The notes under the pieces are model-generated. The model was not told the DNA's origin. It saw only the letters and a list, made by a program, of their open reading frames with translations, and made no database searches. Source: Adiantum capillus-veneris (Eukaryota; Streptophyta; Polypodiopsida; Polypodiales; Pteridaceae). Taken from it: a stretch of DNA of 64,000 nt. Below, one piece after another: positions 24,306 to 35,169 of the stretch. The DNA lies in NCBI GenBank assembly GCA_014529385.2, contig CM043945.1, positions 150,985,241 through 151,049,240 on the forward strand, read 5' to 3'. Every line of letters begins with the position of its first letter. Position 1 is the first letter of the stretch. The position numbers and the translations under genes are program-made.

Positions 24306-25476
24306 AAAGCTGGCAATACAGGGTGGGCAAAACAATGGAGAAGACAGGCTGGAAATGAGAGAACTACCACTGTTGATCTAGACAGACTTGAAGTGGTAGT
24401 CAGTAGAGATGTGTAATTGATGAGACTACTGATTTAGAGGAGTGACCACCAACATTATCTCTATTGTGTTCAGGTGTTGCTCTGGTGGCATATTTGATTG
24501 GAAATTGTGCAATCTATACTTGTGGTAGCATGCCTACGGCTCTGAGCATCTGGGCTGTTTAGAGCAGCTCTTTCTTTTCTCATGTGACTGTTTGTTGCTG
24601 AGATTAAAAAACGCGAGGGTCTTTTCATTATTTGTGCACCTCATATAAAACATCTCAACACTAAGGTTACTTGTAAACTCAATGATAATTATGGTGGTGG
24701 TGATGATATGATTCAAGATCAGCAATGTCTTCATGTATAAACCTAAACTATGCTGTTAATAATGACCATGATGAGGATGAAGATGATATGATTCAACATC
24801 AGCAATGTCTTCATGTATAGGCCTAAAATATGCTGTTAATAATGACCATGATGAGGATGACGATGATCTTGAGATTGAGGATGATTACGTCAACTCTTGG
24901 TAATGACACGGTTGTTGAGAGGGCAGCACATGAGGATTGGCCATGCTGCTAGTTGTCACTTGGTCTTGTATGCTATTTTATATTAGCTTTGGTTGATCCT
25001 ATTTAGTCATAGCTAACGGCTACCTAATATGGTTATTTTGGATTTAAATTCTGGACACTGCCCAGATTTTGGGGTGTCTGCATTTTGCTGAGGTTCATGG
25101 TTCATTTAAAGCTGAGAAAAAATGCTTCTAGTTCTCTTGTCTTTGACAGTTGGTTCTCAATTTCTTTGGATACACCAACCAGCAGATTTTTTGCCAAGCA
25201 TGAAGCTGGCACAAATTTTGTTAGTAAGGATAAGTTTTTGGTGGGAGGAGAGGTACCATCCAGAGACTAATTTTATGTAACATTTTTAACACTCGTTTGC
25301 AGCGCTGCATTTAAGCTCATTCTTTCTATCATTCTGGAACGCGTTCTTACTCGGACATACAATTTCCTCAACTTTTAATATAAAAAATCTAATTGCTGGT
25401 TGTCTGAGAAACAGAAGACCCTATTTTTTGTTTGTCCTCTTTTGAGTAGTCTCTAGTCATCAATCTTATAATAGCT
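24306..25476. other. Upstream region of the F-box gene; no gene recognised
   Basis: About 1.2 kb without a supported coding region. It contains an 80-bp tandem duplication (24703-24862) and AT-rich sequence. The promoter and any 5' exon of the F-box gene should be here, but I could not identify a start site or first exon with confidence. Confidence 0.4.
24703..24862. repeat. 80-bp tandem duplication
   Basis: Two adjacent copies of a unit starting GATATGATTCAAGATCAGC / GATATGATTCAACATCAGC and ending with AATGACCATGATGAGGATGA, with very few differences. It lies about 0.6-0.8 kb upstream of the first recognised F-box gene exon. Confidence 0.85.
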
Positions 25477-28400
25477 ATGGCTTATGTTGCTCGCTTTTCA
25501 GGTCTTTATGGAACAAGAATACGACCAGTACCACCTTTTGGTAGCCTCAGTAGCAAACCCCCTGCAGTTGATCCAGCTTTAATACATCAAGTTCTTTCAG
25601 ATGATTTGCTTTTTGAGGTAAATGACAACGTTGTTGTGTATCCAATTCGTCATCAAGCTAATGCCTGGTATTTCAACCTTTAAGAACATTGACAGTTCTT
25701 CTGAAATATCCAGGTATTTATTCGACTGCCCCCATATGCTCTTGGCTGTGCTGGATGTGTGTGCCGAAAATGGCGCTATGCCACTCGCAATCCTGTATTG
25801 TGGCAGAAGGCTTGTCTCAGTACATGGCAGGTAAGAGGAGGGCCTTTTGCAGAATCATTAAGCTGTAGCAAACAATGTAAGCTTATTATATCGTACCTTA
25901 CATTACCTGTAGATGTTTGGAGTGGAGGAAAATTTTTCAATGCTACAATCATTCTATGGAGGCTCATGGCGCAATATGTGGATTTCGAGGCCTCGTCTTC
26001 GCTGTGATGGTAGATGTTGTAGAGGATGCGTGGGTGTATGCCTATAATTCTTTTCATCTTGCTAAACTTGTTACTCATCACTATGCTAAGTTCTTTTCTG
26101 GTGATGCTTTGGCATTATACAGGAATCTTTGTCAGCCGCAATACATATTTAAGGACAGGTGTGGCTGAATGGAGAGTGACCAATCCAGTTCATTTGGTGA
26201 GTAGACTTATAAATTCTGGCTAGTGTTTTGTTCTATTTTGCGGTGGGTGTATGTGTGCGTGCATGCATGCTTGTGCAGATTCCTTCAGTGAAGTGCTTGG
26301 AATGTGTGAAGTCTTTGTAACCTTTACAAAATGGAAACTGACCTGGTACCATGTGTATACATGTATAGCAGACATAGTCATGGCATGAATATAACCAACA
26401 TGAGTTTGCTAGTTTGTTGTCTTTTTTTGCAGGATTTTGTTTTATGTACATTGGTGCCCATGGTTTTTCTAGGGTGATGATTTTCGTCAGACAATGTTTA
26501 CATCCGAAGATTCTTTATAATGATCCTTCTGAAAGGTTCTATTCTATAAAAGCATTGAAAACGACTGAATATGGGACCGAGTCTGTGTGGCCTAGGATAA
26601 GTGGACCCCATGGGAGGGAAATAGCATAAACATGTATCACTCGTGTGTCAGATATGTCCTCACCCACACATTTTAGGCATAGTAGCCAAAATATGCATAC
26701 TTCTGGTAAAGTAAAGTATGTACTTGACATTTCATAACGTATCATACATAGCATTGGAAAAAACCACGAAGCATTTCAAGTTTCGCTTTTGCCTTTAAAG
26801 TTTGATGAGTACAATGCATTTTGTGGACATGCTTAAATCTTTTTTCATGAGTATTCACATCATAAGTTTAAAAAGCAATTCAGTTTTCGACTCCAATAGA
26901 GTTTTCACAACTACCCCTTCTACGAAAATTTGATTTTGTAAAAAAACCTGATGTATTATATATCAGCCTCTTTTATCATACGTATTGTACACGATACTTC
27001 AAATACATCTCTGTATTTAAAGTATCATTAGGTACCTGGCTGCTATGATATCAGGCCTTTGTATCCCTGATCACAATACTCTCACCACTCTTGACTTCAG
27101 CTTGAAACTTCCCTTATCCTCTTGTCCACGCAGTACAATGAATTCAATCCTGGGTGTACCAAGCTCGAGCATAAGCAAAGCGTGCAGAGAGAAAGAAAGG
27201 TAGAAAGAAAGCTTTATCAATGTCTTCTAGAGGTCAAACTCCGCCTATGAGACAATCAATGTATGCGTGTGTGCCCTCTGGCTATTCAGAAAAAGTTCAA
27301 AAGGCACAAGAGAAGTTAGTACAGTATGAATTGAAAGCTGAAAGAACATGGGTGTGTTGATGGAGGGATGGAGCTCTAAATTTGAAGGTGGAAAAATTTA
27401 TGTTGAGTGCCAAAATGAGGGTGTAGGTATCATGCATGAGTTGGTAGGGGGTGAAAAATCCACGGAGAATAGGATTGGGATGTAGCCTTGGCACAGTACC
27501 CAAGTGCTCGAGGTCTCTTGTGAGACCGAACAACTTCTGCCTGCTAGTGTCATCCTCTCTAGGTGGTTCTAGGGGTGCAGTAGCTGGAAGAAGTCTATGA
27601 GCTGCGACTGTTGTCCTCAATTAGAGGTAATGGGCGACCGGAGGAGTGACTCTTGTGTCTCTGTATCTCAAGTAGGAAGCGTTCGAGCTGTGACTGATCT
27701 CTGTACTCCATCAAATCTCTGGGTGTGGGCTGCTCTGTGAACAGAGGAGTGTAACGACTTCGTATGCTCAGTGTTACCAATTTTCAAGCAATTTTTGTGC
27801 GTAGGCGTGGAAACTCTTGGCTCTCACTTTTCCCACAGCCAGCAGCCTGACGCTGTCCCGACTCACGTTTCGAACACATATCCCCGACAACGTACATCTC
27901 GTAGCATAAGCAATGCACCGCTAGGTAAAGACATGCATACATCTCTAACACCCTCTATGTCATATGCTGAACCATCAACAAACTGCACACAACCAAGTCT
28001 CCCACTAGAGAAAGAGCAAAACAAATCACGACGTGGCATCACGTGAAAAACTACATGCTTGTCTAGTAGAAAACCCGTAGACAATGTGCTATCCCAAGAC
28101 ACAAAGTAGTTTGAAGGCAAGCTAGACTCAGCTGTGCATCTGCATACATAGTGCTCCTCGCTCTCTACCTCTGCTGTTCATAGCCTGCAAATTTTCTGCA
28201 CTCTGGGGATGTGTGCAATTCAGCCAGCCCAATCTCTAAACTGTGTGATGACACTCTGAGCCGTCCAATCGCCACTCTGGCACTGTGCTGCACGTAGGTG
28301 TCCATGTAGCATGTCTCTGTTTAAACTGTCCTCTAGTGTAGTCAATAACCCATCTCTGTAGTACTGTGTACACCTTTGGTGGAAAGGCTGTGTAGATGTG

Positions 28401-30599
28401 ATCCATATCTCTCAAATGTAGCTGCCATAGATCCTGTATGAGGATCTGGCATCTCTCACTATGGGGAAGATGAAGATGAATGAGCATCCAATGTTGGAGG
28501 TGGTCACCGTCTTGTTGTCTTTGATGAGAGTCCTCAACGCCGCCTCAAGGTTGAGAATCCCACCTCAAGTCACATCCTCCTTGCCACGAGACGGGCACCA
28601 CGTGCCAACAGAAAAGAACAGACTGAACATCCGTACAGTTGCCTTGTCATCAGTTCTCTGCATGTGTGTGTGGGCTTGCTTTATTTTAATGCCTTCATGT
28701 CATTTGGGCCCCATCGGAAGGGGTCCCATAAGTTGGTGGGAACTCTTTCCTTAAAAAAGAAGAGCCACTCGGCAAGACTTTGTAAGTCGGTAAACTTCTT
28801 CTGCTGCTTCGGCTTCTTCTGCTTCTTCTTCTTAGGGTTTAGGCCCCTCGGCTGGGATCTGCAGGTTGGCTCTGTTCTTCAGTGGCTTGAACGTCAGCAA
28901 TTTGTGACTCCTCTTGAAAGTGACAAATGGGTGCTAGTGTATATGTATGTATGTGGGTGAGGTGTGTAGGTATGTGTATGGAATGACTTGGTGTGGGGAT
29001 GTGTGCTATATGTGTGGATGTAAAAGTGGATGTGTTTCTTCTTTGGGTACCTTCAATGGAGGTTGTGGAAGGGGTCTTGTTTGGTGCTGATGCCTATGTG
29101 AGTGTCTCTCATCAAAATAGGATCCTTGGAAGAGTTAAGACTTGTTTCTTTGGATGTTTGGATAGTAAAATATCCTCCTTTTGTTGAAGTATCTTCCTGA
29201 TCATGGAAGCTGTTTGCCTTGAAAAGTGTGTGCCCGTAGTCGTCCAATGCCTTACAAGGATATTGTGACCAGAATACTAAATCTCTTTCTAATTCCTCAA
29301 GTCCTCTTGTTGTCTAGAAATTCTAAACATTCTGCATGCTGGTGGTTAAATTGATTTTGCAAACCTGAGTGTTGGGATAAGAGAAGATTTAGATGTGTAA
29401 GGAACAGTTAATGAGAAGCTCTCATTGAACTGATTGTTGTTTCAAGTTTTTAAGGCCCAAGCCTTTCTTGTATGCTGGCAGTATCGAAGCTACTTGAAAG
29501 TTGATTGTGATGTTGCTTTTATGGCTCCTAATTAATGCTGATCTTGTAGGTAGTTTTCTGTTTGTAGGAGGCAGAGTATTCATTACCTTGTATGCATGCT
29601 AGCAAATATGAGTGGGTTACTTTTGTTTTACATATTGAGGACACTTAACCAAGCCACTGACTGCTAAATTTGCTGCAGGTTTGCTACTATAGATATATAA
29701 AATTTTATCCAAGTGGAAAGTTTCTCTATAAAGTAAGTACTTTGTTTTATGTAAGAGTTGGCAATAAGCAATGGGTCAGGAGTGTAACATCTCATTCCTG
29801 TGCTTGTTTTCAGGTTTCTCCTCATAAACTGAAGGAGGTAGCAAAGTCCTTGCAGGGCAAAGGATCCAAAGTGGATGGTGTTTACGAAGGGCGTTATACA
29901 CTCAATCACAATCAGGTAGGGTCATTTTATGCTTTTTTGAGACTTTAAAGGGAAATAAACGCCATCTCAATCCCCATTTTGTGAATCTTAGGTAGAGGCT
30001 ACTACCTTCTATCCGGGTTTGAGAACGGTAGTAAGAATTCGAATGAGGTAATGTAAAAGTCGTCCTTGTGGAATGTGTGCGCATTCTGTTGTTGATTTCC
30101 TCTTTTTTCCAAAGGTGATGTCAGAATCATTGAAAACGCCGGAACTTAAGAGTTTTCACCACTTGAGGTGACGTGACATTCTGCTTTTTTATTCACAGGG
30201 TTCGCAGTACCATACAGGGTGCCAACAATCGGTTGGATCTTTTAGCATTGGTAACAAGTGGGATACAGGAAACTGAACTAAAAGGTCATGAAGAAGAGGT
30301 GCTTGAAGCAGTGGAGGGCTGGCAAGAAAATGAGAGTCATAATCCAGATGTGCCAGCTGTATCACATCGCAGGGGCCTCGCTCCGTTTGTGTTTGTACCA
30401 TTTCATCAAGTGAGTGCCCTCCGTCTACAAGATGTTCTATTTTGTCCATGGTAGCTTCTTGTGTGAGTTGTTTGCAAAGATTGAAGCAAGCCTCTAGTCA
30501 ATTGTGTTGATTTACCCTTCATTTGTTTCTTCTTGGCAGGTCGAGACTTCTGATTTGAATCTACCAGTGGAAAAGATGGACTATTTTGTGCCTGGATGA
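25477..30599 (+). CDS. FBP7-like: F-box protein, FBP7/FBXO9 family (spliced, 9 recognised exons)
   Basis: Exons: 25502 (or ATG 25477)-25617, 25714-25830, 25913-26009, 26123-26196, 29679-29732, 29814-29915, 29992-30047, 30199-30409, 30540-30599. All introns are GT-AG, phases agree, and the frame is open for 303 residues from 25477. Residues about 40-86 form an F-box ([37 protein letters not shown]), which would bind a SKP1/ASK subunit of an SCF ubiquitin ligase. The C-terminal region has [59 protein letters not shown] and [11 protein letters not shown], the order seen in FBXO9 and in plant FBP7 (Arabidopsis At1g21760, linked to translation during temperature stress; family knowledge). The true N-terminus is uncertain: 25502 follows a good TTTTCAG acceptor, so an upstream first exon may exist. 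No disabling change seen. This is the only convincing host gene here. Confidence 0.88.
27297..28500 (-). pseudogene. Copia gag-protease fragment in the intron
   Basis: Minus-strand remnants. 28120-27863 encodes [21 protein letters not shown] followed by [15 protein letters not shown] and [18 protein letters not shown], the layout of the copia protease and its downstream strands, though the D-S-G site is degraded to LDKHV. Flanking pieces (28487-28236; 27780-27297) give [15 protein letters not shown] and similar. No LTRs were found. Opposite to the host gene and fully broken. Confidence 0.6.
28582..28907. mobile_element. LTR remnant in the intron, TSD CTCCT
   Basis: A 326-bp segment from TGCCACGAGACGGGCACC to AGCAATTTGTGA, flanked by CTCCT at 28577-28581 and 28908-28912. 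Collinear with the solo LTR at 1057-1708 (ACGGGCACCACGTGCCAA; TTGCTTTATTTTAAT; CTTCTTAGGGTTTAGGCCCC), but the middle with the shared core motif is deleted. A solo LTR that also lost its centre. Confidence 0.8.
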
Positions 30600-30860
30600 G
30601 ACAATGTTATTGGGGCAACCTTGGTCGAGAGCACATCTGCTTCTTTGTTCATGCCTCTACATTTTTAGAGGTGTCTTTGCAGGATAAAATCCCAATTTCC
30701 ATGCTTTTCATTGTTCCATGTGCATTATAGGCATTTGTACAAGATGTAATTATTGTTGTTTTCATATAAATTCATGGTCTAAAATGTCAATCTCGAGCAT
30801 GTAATCCCTGAACTGGAGACTTCATGGAAGCTTGTTGTATCATAATGGTCTCATTGGATT
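30600..30860 (+). other. 3' UTR / downstream of the F-box gene
   Basis: AT-rich sequence after the TGA at 30597-30599, with TTTCATATAAATTCATGG (about 30759) and TTTAATAATTG (about 30859) as possible far-upstream/poly(A) elements. No other gene is visible. The end of the transcript cannot be placed from sequence alone. Confidence 0.4.
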
Positions 30861-31117
30861 TAATAATTGTGGAGATGTTTGACTAGAGCACGAGAATTCT
30901 CACTATTGATCATCATAAAAATGCTGGTCGGTGTTGCAGAGTCATTTTTGCTAGGGGTTTCTGGATTCCAGTCTAATGGCTGAATAGAAACTGTCCAACA
31001 GCTTAACAGGCTTTTGTATTTGCTTTGTTGGATTTGCCTTTTGGTGATGAGGGAGGGTGTATGTTGAGGGAATTTCAGCTTGTGCACAGCATGTGATGAT
31101 CTGGCATATGCATCTTG

Positions 31118-31118
31118 A

Positions 31119-31160
<42 letters not shown>
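31118..31160. repeat. (TC)n microsatellite
   Basis: TC tract of about 42 bp directly before a 5'-truncated LINE tail (31161). Further TC tracts follow at 31525-31557, 31603-31620 and 31653-31683. Confidence 0.9.
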
Positions 31161-31162
<2 letters not shown>

Positions 31163-31522
31163 CGCCCGCGACTGCGAAGAACTACACAGTCTACGACAAA
31201 AAATTCGGAGCACGCTGGCCAGACATACACGACGCCCGGTCAGACTACTTACCATGGAGGAAATTGATGAGATTCGCCAACGACCGATGCTAGATCTCTT
31301 GTGATTTAGCTATCCCAACAAGCCGCCCAGTATTCTGTTTAGTTTTTTGCTCGACTCACATAGACCAACTTAGGACCCTATAGTATATATCTTTGTTTTG
31401 TACTGTTGTTAGGTTATTTTGTTACTCTGACTTTGTATCAGATCCACCACTTTGTAACTTTCGGGTCTCATAGGTCATTGTGGCCTTTTGAAGACGTTAA
31501 TATAACATTTCATTTCATTTCA

Positions 31523-31524
<2 letters not shown>
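31161..31524 (+). mobile_element. 5'-truncated LINE copy (3' end only)
   Basis: Matches the last roughly 350 bp of the full LINE: TACACGACGCCCGGTCA, ATTGATGAGAT, CGACCGATGCTAGATCTC, and the 3' UTR TTGAAGACGTTAATATAACATTTCATTT. It encodes the end of ORF2 (MEEIDEI..RPMLDLL-like). Bounded by TC tracts on both sides. Confidence 0.85.
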
Positions 31525-31557
<33 letters not shown>

Positions 31558-31559
31558 CC

Positions 31560-31590
31560 CCCTACCCCCCGCGGCGTTGTCCCCCCTTGC

Positions 31591-31621
<31 letters not shown>

Positions 31622-31648
31622 GCCCATACTATCGCATTTTTTCATTTT

Positions 31649-31687
<39 letters not shown>

Positions 31688-31813
31688 GTACTCTATCGCT
31701 ACCCCCCCCTTGCCATACCTCCTCGCGTTCCCCCACTCGCCTAGCTACCACGCCTGTTGCTAATGTGGATGCACACGTGCGCTTAGTGGCTCTTTTTCGG
31801 ACGGCGATCAAGC
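31560..31813 (+). mobile_element. 5' UTR of the LINE, C/T-rich
   Basis: Pyrimidine-rich leader with poly-C and TC tracts, then GCTACCCCCCCTTGCC and GGATGCACACGTGCGC, up to the ORF1 ATG at 31814. The exact 5' end is unclear because it merges with microsatellite. Confidence 0.5.
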
Positions 31814-32705
31814 ATGAGGAAGCTGAACGATAAAGCCGACCCCCTAGAGGATGCCATTCAAAAGTGCAAAGAGGAAATGACGGAGACCATTACCAAGATG
31901 AACCGCAATCTCTTGGGCACAATAAACATGCTCATAGGATGCGTGCTGATCCAAGAGAGCAAGATAAATACGCTAGAAGACCAAGTGACGACTCAGGATG
32001 AAGAGATTGTGTCAGTCAAGAAAGATCTCGCCGAAGCACGATCGAGAAACACACTGGAAGAGGGCGAACTGCAACCCTCAGTAATCGAAGAAATCAACAT
32101 GATCAAGGAGCAAGTACGGGCCATCAAAGAGGGAGAAGAGCAACACAAAGAAATGACGACTTCTTGGGTGGATGTTCTTACCAAAACTCAACAGAAGGCG
32201 GATGAAGCCGAGAAATGGATCAAGGTGGCCAAGAAAGGAAAAGGCAAGGAGATAACGCCCACGTCCACACCCACTATCATTAATCAGACACTAGAGGAGG
32301 AGCAAAGAAGACGGATGCGCGCTTTACATGTGAGAATTTGCGGTCTTAAAGACAAAGGCAATGTGGATGAAGAGGTAAAAGAACTCATAGCCTTGATGGG
32401 GGTTCATGAGCCGACGCACACAAGAGCATGGAGAGTGGGCAACATAAAGAAAAATGGAAGCAGTGGGGAAACCTCAAAAGAAGGAGCACTTATCCTCTGT
32501 TTCCCTCCATGGAGAGAAGAAGTCTTTCTTGAAGAAAAGACAAACTCTTAAAGAGACGGGCATCTTTCTCGGGGATGATCTCACCCTCTCGCAGATCACT
32601 CATATGCAGGAAGTAATGCTAGAGATTAGAGCGGCAAGGGGAAAAGGCAAGATTGCCTTTTACCGAGATGGAAGAGTGGTAATACTAGAGCGACGCTCCA
32701 CATGA
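31814..32705 (+). pseudogene. LINE ORF1 (coiled coil, L1 ORF1p-like)
   Basis: ATG 31814 begins a 245-residue open stretch. It has a coiled coil (about residues 20-130: NRNLLGTINM, INTLEDQVTTQDEEIVSVKK), a Lys-rich linker, then an RNA-recognition-like domain (RRRMRALHVRICGLKD, EGALILCF). One frameshift near 32530 moves the C-terminus to another frame (KKRQTLKETGIFLGDDLTLS, ARGKGKIAFYRDGRVVILE), which matches the C-terminal domain of L1-type ORF1 proteins. Such proteins coat LINE RNA. Removing one indel would make it continuous, so it is only lightly damaged. Confidence 0.75.
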
Positions 32706-32729
32706 CGGTGCGAGACTTTTGGGACCACA

Positions 32730-33545
32730 CTCACAGTGGCTGCCTGGAACTGTAATGGATCTATGCGTCTTGATAGTGGGTGCTTTTGAGGATAGCTTTA
32801 CTGGAAGAGACATCATCTTTTACTCTGAGACACACCAGGCCCCTGGGAAATCCATGCCTCACATCAGTGGATACAGGTGGGAGACAGCTTACAGATAGGA
32901 GACACGCTCAGAGCATAGAGGACGGGGCTCGGGGGGAGTGCCAGTGTTATTTAGAGAGGATCTGCAGCCATTGATACATATAGCCCGCAGGGATGAGCAG
33001 GCTAGGTACATGTGGGTGAGATTGAAAGCAGAGACAGGCAGATATCTCTACCTTGCTATTTGCTACTTCCCCCGAGTACATCACTTTATGCATCACCCAG
33101 AGGATAGTCCCCTTTCTCTATTTTGGATGATGACATATGGGAGTTCTCTAGAGATGGTGACATTATCATTCTAGGGGACTTCAATGCTAGGACTGCCCAT
33201 CACCAGACAGTGTTTTATGATACTTCAGAGGAGATGCTAAGAGAGCTAGATGTTGTAGAGACGGGCCTGTCCAGACTATCACACGATGTGGAATATACCG
33301 AGTACGCGCGACACTTGATAGACATGGGCACCGCACATGGATTGACCATCTTGAATGGCCTACAGAGATTTCCTGCTGCTGCGGGAGGTTTCACATGCTT
33401 CCCACACAGACATGGAGCCAGCACAGTGGACTATGTCATGGCACAGCCGAATCTCATCTCTAGTATCCAAGATCTCACAGTTGGGCCCAGACCGGTCGGG
33501 GTGGCAGTGGATCATGCTCTGGTATCGATGACCATCTCCTTCTAG
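32730..33545 (+). pseudogene. LINE ORF2 endonuclease domain
   Basis: APE/EEP-type endonuclease in shifted frames: VAAWNCNGSMRL (32730), FYSETHQAPG (the catalytic Glu, about 32820), VPVLFREDLQP, YLYLAICYFP, then ILGDFNARTAHH (about 33171) and ASTVDYVMAQ with VDHALVSM at about 33415-33535. These correspond to the N, E, D-x-N, D and D-H motifs that nick target DNA for target-primed reverse transcription. Frameshifts near 32785, 32880 and 33125. Confidence 0.8.
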
Positions 33546-35169
33546 TTCAGTGTAGCACATAGGCCACGGGTAGCAGCCCCTACTCGCTACCACTTCACAC
33601 GGGAGACGGATTCTGTATACATAGACGGGATCTACAGACGCCTATGCACTGAGGACCTGGGGCGACCTCTGGAGGAGCTAACTACTATACTGACACAGAC
33701 ATTACATGATGCAGCAGCAGAGGCATAGCCACACACCCAGCCTGAGCAGAGACGTCGATCAGGGAGCATGCCTCAGAACAGCTGGTACGATGAGGAGTGT
33801 CGCCAGACTAGAGCCAGACTTCAGAGGGAGGTGCTTTTGGGGGACGTCACTCACAGATTGACTTCCGAGCCTGGTGCGGCGGAAGAAGAGGGCTTTTTTG
33901 GCCCGACTCGAGCAGGATCTATACCAGCTATTCTTGAGTTAGGACTCGCGTGAGGCGTGGCGGCTCTTTCATGAGCAGTCTCCCCCCCCCCCCCCGCGCT
34001 ATTTCCTCCACAGAGACCTGGGGTCAGTACGCATCATCTTTGTACACAGTACCTGGACAGCCGCCCCTTCCCAACCCCCCCGATCCATGCCCACACACAT
34101 GTGCTTTTTTCACCGCTGCTGAGATGGTGAAGAAAGCTATTGACAGGATGAGGACTGGGAGAGCATATGATCATGATGGCTTAGTCGCTGAGCAATTCAT
34201 GCATGCCAAAGACCTACTAGCAGAGCTTCTAGCAGTTATGTTTAACCGTGCCATGTGTGAGGGCCTACCGGACACTTGGAGCCTATCTACGATTGTACCT
34301 ATCTTCAAGTCAGGAGACCCCATGGAGCCTGTGAATTATCGCACTATCATGATTGGACACACATTGGCACGGTTATATGCATCGATTCTTCAGCAACAGC
34401 TGAGTAGATGGGCAGAGAGGGAAGGAATGCGTGCAGCTGGGCAGCAGGGTTCAGGAGAGGCTTCTCTACTCTTGACCATATCTTGACACTCAGGGCCATC
34501 ATCGAGGAGGGCAGATCTCATGGGAGACGGATCTATTGTAGCTTTGTGGACTTCCGCAAAGCTTTTGACACAGTACCCAGAGCTAGATTGATGCGCAGAT
34601 TACAGGAAATGGGAGTACCCACAGACCTCATTTGGGGGATCATGGCATTGTACAGATCAGTAGTAGGGCATGTACGCACCCCTGAGGGACTTTCTACACC
34701 GGTTCACTCCACTATTGGGGTGAAGCAGGGCTGCCTGCTCTCTCCTACTCTTTTCGGTATGTATGTGGATGAGGTTTCTAACTACATTGAGAGCGATGGT
34801 GATAGAGGTGCACAGTTGGCAGGGACATGGATTCCACTTTTGTTATATGCTGATGATATAGTGTTGATCTCCGAATCTCCAGAGGGAATGCAACGTCAAT
34901 TGGATGCTTTGCATAGGTTTGCCCACGAAACTGGTTTGTCTGTCAACCTTGGTAAAACCAAGGTTATGGTGTTTATTACCACCCCACAGTGGATTAGGAG
35001 GTCAGCACCTACATTCACATACGGCCAGGAGACTGTGGAGTACACAAATGCTTACACTTACCTTGGAGTGGTTTTTAGCGGACCTGCATTCTCACTCAGA
35101 AGAGCAGCAGAGACCAGACTGACTAGAGCCCACGCAACATTGGGTAGATTGGAGAAGACGTGTTCGTAG
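33546..35169 (+). pseudogene. LINE ORF2 reverse transcriptase domain
   Basis: After a linker with two TAG codons (33543-33545; about 33727) the RT follows: KAIDRMRTGRAYDHDGLVAE, AMCEGLPDTWSLSTIVPIFK, NYRTIMIGHTLARLYASIL; a frameshift near 34450; then FSTLDHILTLRAIIEEG, FVDFRKAFDTVPRARL, GVKQGCLLSPTLFGMYVDE and the catalytic box YADD at 34846-34857, followed by GLSVNLGKTKVM and YLGVVF. Clear non-LTR RT with the palm residues present. Confidence 0.85.

Larger units (their letters stand above)
26197..29678 (+). other. Intron 4 of the F-box gene (3.5 kb, TE-bearing)
   Basis: Runs from GTGAGTAG to TTTGCTGCAG and separates the exons encoding PVHL and VCYYRYI. The other seven introns are 76-151 bp. 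It holds a copia fragment (about 27300-28500), an LTR with target duplication (28582-28907) and otherwise unrecognised AT-rich sequence (about 26640-27290 and 28908-29678). Both splice sites look normal. Confidence 0.85.

Noticed and set aside
33215-33593. Minus-strand frames in the LINE endonuclease region
   Set aside because: Shadows of the plus-strand ORF2, which carries all the recognised motifs.
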